DNA of 64,000 nt, taken from NCBI GenBank assembly GCA_029216955.1, contig JANAVB010003400.1:11671983-11735982 (forward strand). The letters are read 5' to 3'. This document shows positions 14,655-26,300 of the stretch, one piece after another. Both the position numbers and the translations under genes were made by a program. Position 1 is the stretch's first letter, and each line of letters starts with the position of its first letter. Origin of the DNA: Iris pallida. Its lineage: Eukaryota; Streptophyta; Magnoliopsida; Asparagales; Iridaceae. The notes beneath the pieces were generated by a model, which was not told the origin of the DNA, did no database searches, and saw only the letters and a list, made by a program, of their open reading frames with translations.

Positions 14655-14782
14655 TATTATTATTATTATTATTTTGAAGAAAGGATAATTAGTTCCGGAA
14701 TCGCTTCCATTGGGATTCGAACTCCTGACCACTCAGCCCATATGCCTCACCGCTACCACTAAGCTAGGGGTCATTGGCATAT
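14655..14782 (-). mobile_element. tRNA-derived SINE with 15-bp target duplication
   Basis: On the - strand the head contains an A-box-like AGCTTAGTGGTAGC and, about 40 bases on, a B-box-like GAGTTCGAATCCC, the internal promoter of RNA polymerase III genes. The body is short and ends in an (AAT)n tail. Both sides carry AATAATGTGGATTAT (14640-14654 and 14783-14797), a perfect duplication typical of LINE-driven insertion. There is no cloverleaf, so it is not a working tRNA. I cannot assign the family. Confidence 0.8.
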
Positions 14783-14866
14783 AATAATGTGGATTATATT
14801 CCTCCTACAAATACATTTTCTAGACTTTCAATATATTTCCTAGTCAGTTATCTAAATGATTGTGCT

Positions 14867-15090
14867 ACTTGTTTAAATTTTGTTGTTACCCCCCCTCCCC
14901 CTCCCCTCCCCCCCCCCCCAACCCCCATCATAATTAATTTAACCTTGTGTTCATAAATTTTTTTTTGATTTCTATTATTTTATTACTTGTTTAAATTTTG
15001 TTATTACCCTTCCTCCCCCCCCCCTCTGATCATAATTAATATAACCTTGTGTTCATAAAAAAACTTTTGATTTCTATTATTTTGTTACAT
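14867..15090. repeat. 118-bp tandem duplication with C-tracts
   Basis: ACTTGTTTAAATTTTG starts at 14867 and again at 14985. Both copies hold a C-rich run and then CATAATTAAT and CTTGTGTTCATAAA. The C-runs differ in length. Confidence 0.8.
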
Positions 15091-15809
15091 TTTTAAGAAT
15101 TTTTATTTTATCTACTGTTAATGGAGTTAAAAGACTCTAATGACAAGTCCGGATGTTTTATATCGTCGGAAACGTTATCCAGGACGTGACAACTATCCAA
15201 ATTTGTTACTAGAATTTTTCGATTTTTTTTTTGAAATTCTACGCACACACACAATTGGGATATTTGAACTTTGTCGATTCCTCCGAATGTCCGCTCTAAT
15301 ACCACTATAATTTTTCGACTTCATTAGTCCTATTGTGTATCAAATAAATATTCTAATATAAAAGTTAAGTTAATTGGACGATCAGAGTTGCCCACAGCCG
15401 AATCGACTAAGCAGTCCAAATTTGCCGACGTATTTATGGGCTTAATTTGTATATTAATTTGCCCTTTTTATTATCTGGAGGGTTTTTTTTTGGAAAAAAA
15501 ATCAAGTGTAAGATCATCATTAGTAAGGCCCATCACACATTCTATTTCAAAATGTTTGAGCTCATTTTGAAGAATAATAAGTCTCATCTCTAGTTTCAAT
15601 TTCTAGATTTTGGGTCCCATCCCACCCATGGAAGATATAGGTTGAGCCTTCAAATTTCTACATTCTAGATTGTAGGAACTCATTTCGTAGAATAGTAAGT
15701 CCCAAATGGAGTCTAATTTTCTAGATTTTAGATTTTACATTATTTTTTCCTACATTAATTTTTGACCACACAATTTTGGGACCAGAGCCCACTTCATCAT
15801 TTTCTTTGG
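15091..15809. other. Intergenic sequence upstream of the PHD gene
   Basis: No gene seen. Two diverged copies of a segment with AGAATAATAAGTCTCATC / AGAATAGTAAGTCCCAAA and TCTAGATTTT lie at about 15530-15615 and 15660-15735. Confidence 0.5.
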
Positions 15810-15960
15810 GAGCAGATCTGCTGTCACATTTGTTTCTGTTCAATCCTGTTCCCCTTTCTATTATATGTGGGCCATGAAAATAGATATGTGGATGGTGGCC
15901 CACATATAATAGAAAAGAGGATAGAATTGGACATAAATAAATGGGACAGCATATCTGCTC
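15810..15960. repeat. 151-bp imperfect inverted repeat (hairpin or MITE)
   Basis: The left arm starts GAGCAGATCTGCTGTC. The right arm ends GACAGCATATCTGCTC. The arms, about 65 bases each, pair along most of their length, best at CTATTATATGTGGGCC against GGCCCACATATAATAG, around a loop of roughly 20 bases. It lies about 320 bp upstream of the PHD gene start codon. No clear target duplication was found. Confidence 0.75.
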
Positions 15961-16284
15961 TAGTTTTTTTACTATTCTCATAAAAATTCAATCCATTCTA
16001 TATTTACTTTTTTTTTCCTTCAAAATTTTGGGCTCCAGATTGTATTGGAAAGCCCCAAATACCAATGATTCTCTAATGAGAATAGCACAAGTCAGCCGAG
16101 CCATTCCGGTGCACCCCGGACGCCAAACCAAAATTATACACCCCCATCTTTCTAACTCCTCCAATTCCGCTCCGCTTCGTGTGGATAGGTATTGTGCCGG
16201 AGAGAGAACCCATCCCCCTCTTCCTCCTTCAAAAGTTTAGGGCTTCTACTCCAACAAAACCCCTAACCTTAATTTCTCCAATCC
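15961..16284 (+). promoter_or_regulatory. Probable promoter and 5' UTR region of the PHD gene
   Basis: No canonical TATA box was recognised close to the start. From about 16190 the sequence turns C-rich and includes TTAGGGC and CAAAACCCCTAACC just before the ATG, resembling plant leader sequences. The transcription start cannot be placed. Confidence 0.4.
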
Positions 16285-17352
16285 ATGAGGAGCCGCTCCC
16301 ACCGCCTCCCCCCGTCGGACCCCCCGGACGACTGGGGCGACGGCTCCTGGACCGTCGACTGCTCGTGTGGCGTCACCTTCGACGACGGCGAGGAGATGGT
16401 CAGCTGCGACGAGTGCGGCGTATGGGTCCACACCCGCTGCTCCCGCTTCATCCGCGGGGAGACCTCCTTCGCCTGCCACAACTGCAGCAAGGCCCCCAAC
16501 CCCTCCCTCGCCGAGGAGACCGAGGTCGCCCAGCTCCTCGTCGAGCTCCCCACCTGCCCTCCCCCTCCGCCGCCGGCGCTCCCCCCTCCCCAGCCCCCCG
16601 CCGCCCCCACCCATCGCCCCCCGTTCCGCCTCTGGGCCGAGGTCCCCCTCGAGGACCGCGTCCACGTCCAGGGCCTCCCAGGCGGCGACCCCGCCCTCTT
16701 CCGCGGGATCGCTCCCTCTGTCTTCACCACCGAGCTCTGGAAGCGCGCGGGGTACGTCCCCAAGAAGTTCAACTTCCAGTACCGGGAGTTCTCCTGCTGG
16801 GACGAGGATGGCGGTGGGGAGAACCCGGCCAGCCGCGGTGCCAACGTGCTCTTCTCCCTCTCCAAGGAGGTCGTGCCGCTGCCGGTGCCGGTGCTGCCGA
16901 GGGGGATGGAGAGGCGGCAGGAGGAGAGGAAGGTGCAGCACCACCAGCTGCAGGGGTGGGGGAAGAAGGAGAGGAACAGGCTGCGGGCGATCGGGCCCCA
17001 TTCTTCAAGCAAGAGGAGGAGGGAGGAGTCGACGACGGGGAAGAAGAAGGTCCGGGGAGACGGTGATTTGAAAACGAGGAGGGATTCTCCTGCTGCCGCC
17101 AATGAGAACCGGGTTGGACTGGACGAGAGCATTGCGGAAGTGCAGAACAAGGATAACAGCTCCGTCGCCAATGGGGAAGGGATCGAGTCTGGTGGCTCGG
17201 CCGAGGAGGGACTGAAGCAGAATGCCTCTTTAGAAACACTGGTGAAGGTCGCGAAAGAAGATGAGAATAATGGATACTTTTTGAAAGTCAATGATTCTAA
17301 TGTTACTCAAGAGGGCAACAGTGCACTAGTCAATGAATCTATCAAAGAAGAG
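16285..17352 (+). CDS. PHD gene exon 1 (PHD finger, proline-rich linker)
   Basis: 1068 bases, exactly 356 codons, ending GAAGAG|GTATGG. The first 800 bases are strongly GC-rich with third-position C/G, unlike later exons. This gradient is common in monocot genes and produces long spurious frames on both strands. Confidence 0.9.
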
Positions 17353-20300
17353 GTATGGTCTATGCTTTCCCTCACAGTTGTGCTTACCATGCATTTCTTG
17401 CACACACTTGCTTATTTGAGTTATTATTCATTTATTTGTGTTTAACTAATCCCAAGCTGTTACTGTGATAAAAGAGTCTAAAAAGGATCATAAACCTGTA
17501 ACATGTGAATAGTTTATAATCAAATTCAAATGAATTGCAAATATGTCAAAGCATAGCCAAAAATCTATTTGGGATCAAATGGTTGATGAATGAGAGAATG
17601 GTAGGGACTTTTCTTTTTGAGAGTATACCAATTGAGTTGAAGAAAATAACCCTATTCGATTGCTTAATAATTGTAGTTATTATATCCTTGAGAACTAGTT
17701 GATTGCTCGACATACAAGACTCACTTTGAGTTCTTGTAAGTAAATGAGTCCATGTTATACGAGAATAAACCCATGCAGTAGTAATATTGATTATATTATA
17801 AACTGGTTACTTTTACAACTCGATAGAACATAGGTAAGCAATGATAAAGGTCAAAGGTTCCTCATTGAATTGAGATACTATGAATGCAAGTAGCAAGCAT
17901 CAGGTGTATATAAGGAAGTCATTGATGATAGTTGAGTTCCATGCGAAGCCTGCAATACTATGCATGTCTTTTGCCATACCACTGAAATTGCTTAGGTTCG
18001 CCGTATCGGTATTGGAATCGGACCATTCCTCTGGGTATCGGGATCGGCGGTATCGGCAGTATCGGCGGTTTCAGAGCGGAGTATCTTATTTTTTGGCATC
18101 GGAAAGAAAATAATTATTAATAAATTATTAACATTTAAGAAAATATATGTTATACATTTAGGCATAATTTAAGTATTTTTAGTGTTGTTTCTTAGTTGTT
18201 TTGAAATTGAATGAAATAGTAGTCCCCTTGCCGATTGGTTTACATGTGATAGATAAGTTTTCTTCTTTTATATGCTTTTACAACCTTATTATGCTTGTGC
18301 ACTCTTGTTGATTGGTCTTTTTCGTTCAATTTTCTTTGCTGAATTAACTGAAAAAGAGACCTCCAATGTCGGTATCGGCCAGTATCGGATCGGAACATGC
18401 CAAACCGTATCGCTATCAGCCGTATCGGATCGGTTCCGGCGGATATTGCAAACTATGAATTATAAAGTTATGAACTTATGATGAGCAAGATGAGTGCTAT
18501 GAATTAGGCTAAGCTATGGCATGATGGTGACATCTTTAGCATGAATATAGCACGATGAAACTTATAGAATGCCAAGTCCATTAGTATGATATTTGCCTAA
18601 TGATTCTATTCTGAGTTTAGGAAAGAATGTGATGTATCCTCTTCAGGATCCTAAATCTTGATCTTGCCCCACTCCTTGCATTTACATTCACTGCCCTTAG
18701 GCATCTTGTGATCCCATAAGGGCCCACTTGGGGACAAATGGGTATTGAGTCTCCCTTTATCTGAAGATTATCCACAAGTTTAACTCCATCAAATCCTCTT
18801 GCCTACCTCTCCCAATAACCGTTTCCCCTTCTCAAGAATGGATGATTCTTTGACAATCCCACTTCAGAACTGCTCTGGGAAGGCTATCCCCTCGGTTCTT
18901 ATATCTTTCAACTCTCTCAAGCATCTGGACTCTTGATTGGTCACCATCTATGAATACAACTACCGCTTTGCAAAAATCTTTTGTGTGGTTGATAATAGGT
19001 GTGCTGCCCTAGTTCACTGCACATGTTGCCTTTGCCTTGGCTATCATTCCAAGAGCTGTCAGGTTCAGTATGCTTCTTCTAACCTTCTTCACTGGAACTT
19101 CCAACTCCATTCTTGATCGACCTGAACAATATATTCCTACTCAAGCCCTGCCCTCCCGTCGCTTGACATCTATGCCTCCTTAAGCTCCTACATCATTCTC
19201 ATTGTTGCATGGAGTCACTACCCTCTGTTCAACTCCATCTTCTTGTCCATTGACCTCAATTGTAGTACCAAGTTGGAGAGATCCATATCCCTGCTACACT
19301 CGCTCATTTTTTCCATCGTCGCCTTCTCTCTCTTCTTATTCAATTGCAATATCACCAAAATAAAAAGTATCTTGGTTGACCTCTCCTTGTAGACATGCAT
19401 GGTGAACACAAACATTGCTATGCTCTTTTCCCTACATATTCTTTTTCAGGAGCATCAAAGGGGGCCATCATGTCCCTGTCCTCCCATTACATCCTACTGT
19501 TATAGTTGCTCTCAGTGAGGCACCTGCTATATTCTCGTAGTTGATGATCCCCTTCGCCTACTCCATCATAATCGTTGTAGTTCGTCCATGAGGCACCTAC
19601 TATGTTCTCGTAGTTGATGGTCCCCTTCGTCTGTTCCATCATAATGCCATCGTGCCTAGCTCCATCCTCCACCATTCATGCACCTTAGGCACCATCCCTG
19701 CATTGCCTACTATAATCACCAAGATAGACAGTTCGGTCTTCTCTACCTCTATCTTAATTGCCTTACCATGCCATCTTCAAACATGAGAATTTTGAATCAT
19801 TCTGTCTAAATGCTGAAATATCACAAGTCATAACCACATCCTTAGGTCTCACTGTTTTATATACCCAAATCAACAAGGATTCTCTGTCTTTTAAAATCCT
19901 CACAAATTCTGGAGGGAACCTCTATCTTAAAATCCTCGCAAATCCTGGAGTTGGATATGATACTGGCTTCATCTGGACAGGCTGCATCACTTCGTGCTTC
20001 GTTTCCACTCTGAGGAGTCCATACTTGAATGAATGAGCTTGTTTTGGTTCAGATTGCTATATTTCCTTTTCCCCTGCCTTCCCAATAGCAGTTTTCCTCC
20101 GACATAGAACCCTTTGTTGTGATACTCTTGTTTGGGTGTGCCTCTCCCACCTACTATTGTATTGCTGATATATGACCTCTTTATAACATGGTCAGGCTTT
20201 CAAAGATGTTGATTAGGCTTGCACCCATCACACTAAAACAAGATGTCATGTTTGTTGTGTTTTCAACTTTTGCATTACCTTTATACCCAACTCAGCGGCT

Positions 20301-23300
20301 AGCTTCACATCAATGTTTTAAATGGTGTGAGTCGCACTCGAGGTGCTATGGTCCTCTTGAGCCTAGGCTCGAGGTGCACTACAAGGCGAGGGCATCAATG
20401 AAGCGAGGTGCATATTTTTAAAATTTAAATAAACAAACTCTTATTATATCTAATCAATTTATAACGCCATTAAAATATTAAGAAAATGTAGTCTAATCAA
20501 TTCACGAATCACATGATTATGAATTCAACAACTAATAGTTGACCATTGGCAAAACTCAAAAGAAACTATCACAATTTCATAATAGTAGAAATTGACAAAA
20601 CCGTAAAGATCATAATCATCATCCATAGATCACTCCATTACATACTACCAACGATTTTTTATATTCGTCATCGTCATCATCAAATACAAAATCTATTAAT
20701 TACAATAGAAAGATTAGTTGGTTTACTTAATACATTTAATAGTGTTTCTATCATTCATATCTAGTTGGGGATAATATTTTTAACGAAAATCTTGTCTTGT
20801 TCAAATTGACAAAATCAAAACTCAAGATAGAAAACCTATTATATTATTTCTCGCAATAGAAAGACTAGTTGAATTATTGTATATATTAAAAATACTAAGA
20901 CTTATCTATTAAACAAACAGTAAAAAAAAACTAAGTTAATGATCCTTGAGCGCTTCATATGCACCTTAAAAATATGTTGTCGTGTGAGGCGCACAAGGCG
21001 CGGGCTTTTGGGTGAGCCTGGTGAATAAGCTTCCTCTCACAGAAAATGAGGCGCGGGCTTTAGGTGAGCCTAGTGAATAAGCTTCCTCTCACAGAAAATG
21101 AGGCGCAATGGTGAGCCTCGAGCCTCGAGCCTGAGGCGTACATGGGATTTTAAAACACTCACTGCTTCACATGCTCATGTATGCATTGAAGCTAAATTGA
21201 ACATCACCATAGTTGCACCATCTCCATCAACGGATTCTCTATGTGCTTTCGTCGCCCGACCGGAAACATCCTTCATCAAACAAGCCCATTGTGTGTCCCC
21301 TTTATATATTCAGAACTCTATCGGCTTGGTTCTTGCCCGACATGAATTTCTCTGAGTTCTAGAGTCAACCAATATCACCGAGTCAACATAATAACCAACC
21401 TACTCTTCTCTCTCTAGGTCCAACATTGTGCCTCTCCTGGGGAGACAATTGTTGGATACCTTACGTGCAACGCTTGGTTTGGTGAATGTCACCCCGATAC
21501 CATATATCATTTTGGTTCCTAAAAGGTCAAAACTTGTGCATCTCCTGGAGAATATAACGGTTTCATACCTTGTTTGATACATGAAACTTTTGGTGTTGGC
21601 CTATGTTTACTCCTAACAGCACTTACCAGAGTAACAGCACTTACCATTTTGGTTCCTGTCACTGGTGTAGTCAATAGCCATGCATTGGAAGCTTTTGGAG
21701 TATAAATTATAATTGGTTTAATTGACTCTTTTGCCTCTTTCCTTTTCCAATTCACATGTGATATCAAGTTTTGGTCCACGAGCAGTCTTGTATTTGAGAA
21801 TGCGTCATGGGTTGTGAGCTCACAGGAAAACAACCCACCCGTTCCTCACTTCTTCAATGCAATTTTGTTTTTTTCAATAGCCATGTCCATCAACCTTTTG
21901 AGCTCATTACTACCCTTGCTCCTTCCCAACCAGGGTTCCACATCTCCACAGAGTCCATGACTCTTTAACACCTGTCTTTGCCATTGAACACATTGCCCCT
22001 ATAGAAATGGGTGAGATCTTTAGATTTGCCTCTTTGAAACTGGCAACAACAAACATCACCTCCAATGGTAGTATCCATAGTATCCATACCTATCCAGTGG
22101 TTGCTTGCCTACTCATGAACTACCTTCACCCTCTAATCCTGGCTCATAGGTCTCTGTACTTTCTAGGTTGATGTTGATATCTCCTCGGCTTTAGAGAACT
22201 ATTACTTCTACATTTCCTCTAATCTAGTATAAACTATAAAGACTATAGAGTTTTATAGGCGAATATACTCTGCGAGTGAAGATGTCCAAGTAATGTGATA
22301 TTAGGTTTATACATTAGACTTTGGGAGATTTATAAACTACAAGCAGGCTCGAACTATGCATCCCTAATCTTTAAACAAATTAAATAAATACGGGTGATTA
22401 TTAGATGAAAACAGTGAAAAATTAAATCCCAAATTAAAATCCCCACATAACTCCACAAAATCAGAACATAATCAAAGAATTGCATGACTGTGGAAAATTT
22501 GATATGAAGCTAAGAAGAATAACAAAATTTCCAAACTACATAATAATTCCTGATATTAAGTTTGTCAAAGAATGAGCCAAAAAAATTCTTGCTCTCTTGA
22601 AGTCTCTGATAAGCAGATAAAAAAAATAGGTTACAGGATAAGATTTCCTACATTATTTATAGTTCTTTGTTGGTCACGTTTGTCATTTGTTTGATTGTTG
22701 GAGATTGGGGGGTGGGTCGTATAAGCTCGTAGTTCTAATATATTTACCATGTTCCTGTCTACTAAATTGACAAGAAAAGACATGGTTTATCTCCTACTCT
22801 CTTTGTCGAAAGAGAGAATATATGTTTATTAAGTGTATGGGAACAAGGAACTGTCCTGTCCTGTCCTATGAGGTAGACCTTCGCTGCTAGCTTTTGGACT
22901 GACTCTGGTCTTCAGGGGCAAAAATATACCTTAAAGGATAGTACCTTGCGCATGCCTCCATTAACTCGACACATTTTCCTCTTTTTAGTTCTTCACACCA
23001 TATTTGTTATCCTCTTCCTTGATCTCTATATTCAAAAATATACCTTGGGGGCCAGGTGTGAGATGAGAATTTGTATTGTAGTCATCTGCATGAAATATGT
23101 ATATCCAAATCTCAATACTAAAATTCAGCATGTACCCTGTAGACAGAACCTCTTCGATCCTAATTTTGTTTATAGTAAAGATGGTAATTATGTAATTCTC
23201 CTTGGGAGACAAAACCTAACAAGATCTGGCTAGCAAAAGAAATTGTTCAAATAAGCCCCAAAACAAGTCTGTAAGGTAACAGTGACGGCCAATGTTCTGA

Positions 23301-26300
23301 AAAGGTATTTACAGTTTTACTAATGATTAATCAATCTAGTTATCGCCTGCTTATTAGATTGATCAGGTGTCTGATCAATCGAAAAGTCCAACCATGTGGC
23401 TGCATTATTAAGATTAGTCTGACAAGCACGAATGCACCGGAAATTGGTGGTCTATTCGTCTTGTGGCCTTATATAACACCAAAATACACTAGGATACACC
23501 AAAACAATGTCGTGCTCATAATCCGAATTGCAGTCTGTATCGTGCTGTGGTGTATTCGTGCATGCAGAACATTCTTGCCTATTAAATGGTGACCAGTGCC
23601 TTGGGCGAAGTGTGTAATGAGAATAGCTTAATATAAAATAGAAGACAACTATTTGCCTCAAAATAATCCTTAAGCCACCCACCGGAAGATGCGAAGACAC
23701 TATAAGTCAAAATAGTCCTAAGAAGATCAGAAGACCAATACAACTATAATTTGCTCCAAACAATTCTAAACTAAAACCTTGTATATGTTGTCCTAACAAC
23801 TAGACTTTTAATGTTGGAAAAAGAGAGGGGAATAGATGACAATTATGGCATGAAGAATCAACTCTAGAAGGAGAGAGACTCACTGATGTGATCTAGGCAC
23901 GAGGGAGGTACCTATTTGAAGGAAGATTTTGCCCCTCAAATCCTAATGCAAAAAAGTTTTAGTAGTTCAACGGATTCAATTATCCTTCGATATTGTAAAC
24001 CTGCACGCAAAATGGGAGCACGCTGAACGATGCCAAGTTCCTTCTCATGGAAGGTAGTAGTAGATGTAAAGTGGCTTAGGAACATGGAGACAGAAAAGAA
24101 GATGAAGTTTTCATTATTGAAGTATTTAACTTTTCTTTGTTGTGGAACGAGATATATAATGAGCCCAATTAATTAGATTTGGAATAAAAGAATTACATTG
24201 GAAAGAGGAGTTTCTGATAGCCACCAGTTATTCCCCAGGAAAGGAAATAAATAACAACTATTTGAAAGAAGTAATGATGCAGGAATCACTTTGGTTTGTG
24301 AAATGCCCTATTACACACAATGATTCCCCACCATTTTATAATTCGACACTTTAGCAATGACGTGTTTCGTCTCTAAACCACTATTTATGATACTTATAAC
24401 CCATACGAAGTTGATGAAACACGGAGTTTTTCTTTTATTACTATGTCCCTTATTATAGATTTCTGTTTTCTATTATACTATATCCCTTATAGTAGATCCA
24501 CGAGTTCAAACCTACATTAAGGTCTCAAACGTGACCCATTCTAATGAGTTACAGGGGTGTTGTAGTAAACCTCCGGGAGAGTAATTTAGTAAAGATTAGT
24601 AAAAACTCCATGAGAGTAATTTAGTAAATTTTGTCGTGGTATGTTAGGTTCTTGTATGGAAGCCATGTCACAGAAACTCCGGGAGAGTAATTTAGTAAAT
24701 ATAGTAAAAACTAGAATTTCAGAGGATCAATGTCTAGAATATCTACTGTTGAAGTCATTTCCTTACTAAGAAGAAGATTAATTTAAACTTTATGGAGAAG
24801 ATGGGAGAACTATACATGGTTCTTATTGACTTAGATAATTTATGGTCTTCGTTAACATGGAAAATAACTTACCATAAGTACATGGGGAGACAATATGAGA
24901 TTTTGAGAAAAAATTGACGAGGATGTATAAGATAGAGTTATGACTTCTATGCTACCGTTGGAGACAATGCACCTTTTTCGTTGCCATTAGCTTGTCCGAT
25001 TCCGATATCGATACTGTGAACCTTGATAAAAATGCTAAGTTAGAATGGTGGTAATACATTCAAAGACAAGATAGAATAAGTATATTCGTGGAAAGTTGGA
25101 AGTAGTGTCAAACGACGATAAGATGAAAGAAATTGTCTCATGTAACAAAACTGATTGATATCTGAACTCGTTAGTGGGAGGGATAAAAGATTAGTCAAAG
25201 AGTTGTTAGAATCAGGAGAAGGCCTATGTGAATTTGATTTGAGGCTTCAAAGAAGGATACGTCTTTTGTTAGAATGGATGTGGCCTTTAAGTTAGTTGCA
25301 TTATTCTAAAAATTGGCCTAGGTGGCGTCTAGGTGCTAGGACTGCCTAGGCGCTAGGCACCCGGTGTTCGCACGATGTCTGCCTAGGCGTCCGTCTAGTG
25401 TCCCCTAACACTGACTATGCATATTTTTGGGTTTTGTGGACAATTGTCGCAATTTTCATCATAATTTTTGTGTTTTTAATCGCATAGAACTAGACGGCCG
25501 TCTAGACGTGCTAGACGTCCGGTGCCCGTCCGACTAGCGCCTAACGACTTTTACAACCATGGTTAGCTGAATGGAAGATTTTTTTCAAATATTCCACTAT
25601 TGAGAAAGGGGTTGTTACATTAGGTTCTTAGAGACAATGATGTCTGCATTACTATTTACAATATTTTTGCACAATCTACATTTTAATGTGATATTATACC
25701 ACGGTTAGCAATTATCAATTTTAGACCCTTCCTATGAGTATTGGTGTCTCAGTAGTTTTGGGGTGGGGGTCACGGGATTTCAGCGGTTTTGAATTGGGTA
25801 GTTTTGGTGGTTTCGGTGGACTCTAGAACCTTGTATTATACTAGAGACTTCCTATCTCTCTTTTTTCGTGATTGTGGTGATAAAGAACTCTTATGTCTCC
25901 TTTTTCGTGAGTGTGGTGATAATGTCTTATTGGATGATAAGGAATGTCTTATTGTAATAATTTTCCGTCGGACACTAAAAAAGTTTTAGATATGTACAAA
26001 GTTCATTATGGTTCATTAGGCCTATAGTATGGAAGACTTGTAAATCACAATAGTTGATGTATTCTCGCTCTATGTTCTAATGTGACAATATACGCTATAT
26101 GTTTTAATTTGACAATATACTTTATACATATTTTAGGGGAGAGAATTTGGTCGGTTCAGTTTAGGGATCATCATTGGGCTTGAAGCCTTGAAGCCTATGG
26201 GTGCCCGAAAAGTTCGTCCGGTCGGATGGGCCAAAGCCCGAATACAATCCGGTCATTAGAGAAGTCCGTTCCGGTCCATATTAGTATAGGGCAGGGCTTC

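Noticed and set aside
16246..17291. Long open frames on the - strand and alternative + frames over PHD exon 1
   Set aside because: The exon is so GC-rich that stop codons are rare in every frame. Only the frame from 16285 has the C4HC3 finger and joins the later exons.
18451..20302. A retrotransposon gag on the - strand
   Set aside because: There are Lys/Glu-rich stretches, but no zinc knuckle, gag core or pol motif could be read in order.
24567..24700. CRISPR-like spaced repeats (GAGAGTAATTTAGTAAA, three times)
   Set aside because: Irregular spacing, diverging repeats and a plant nuclear context; a degenerate direct repeat.
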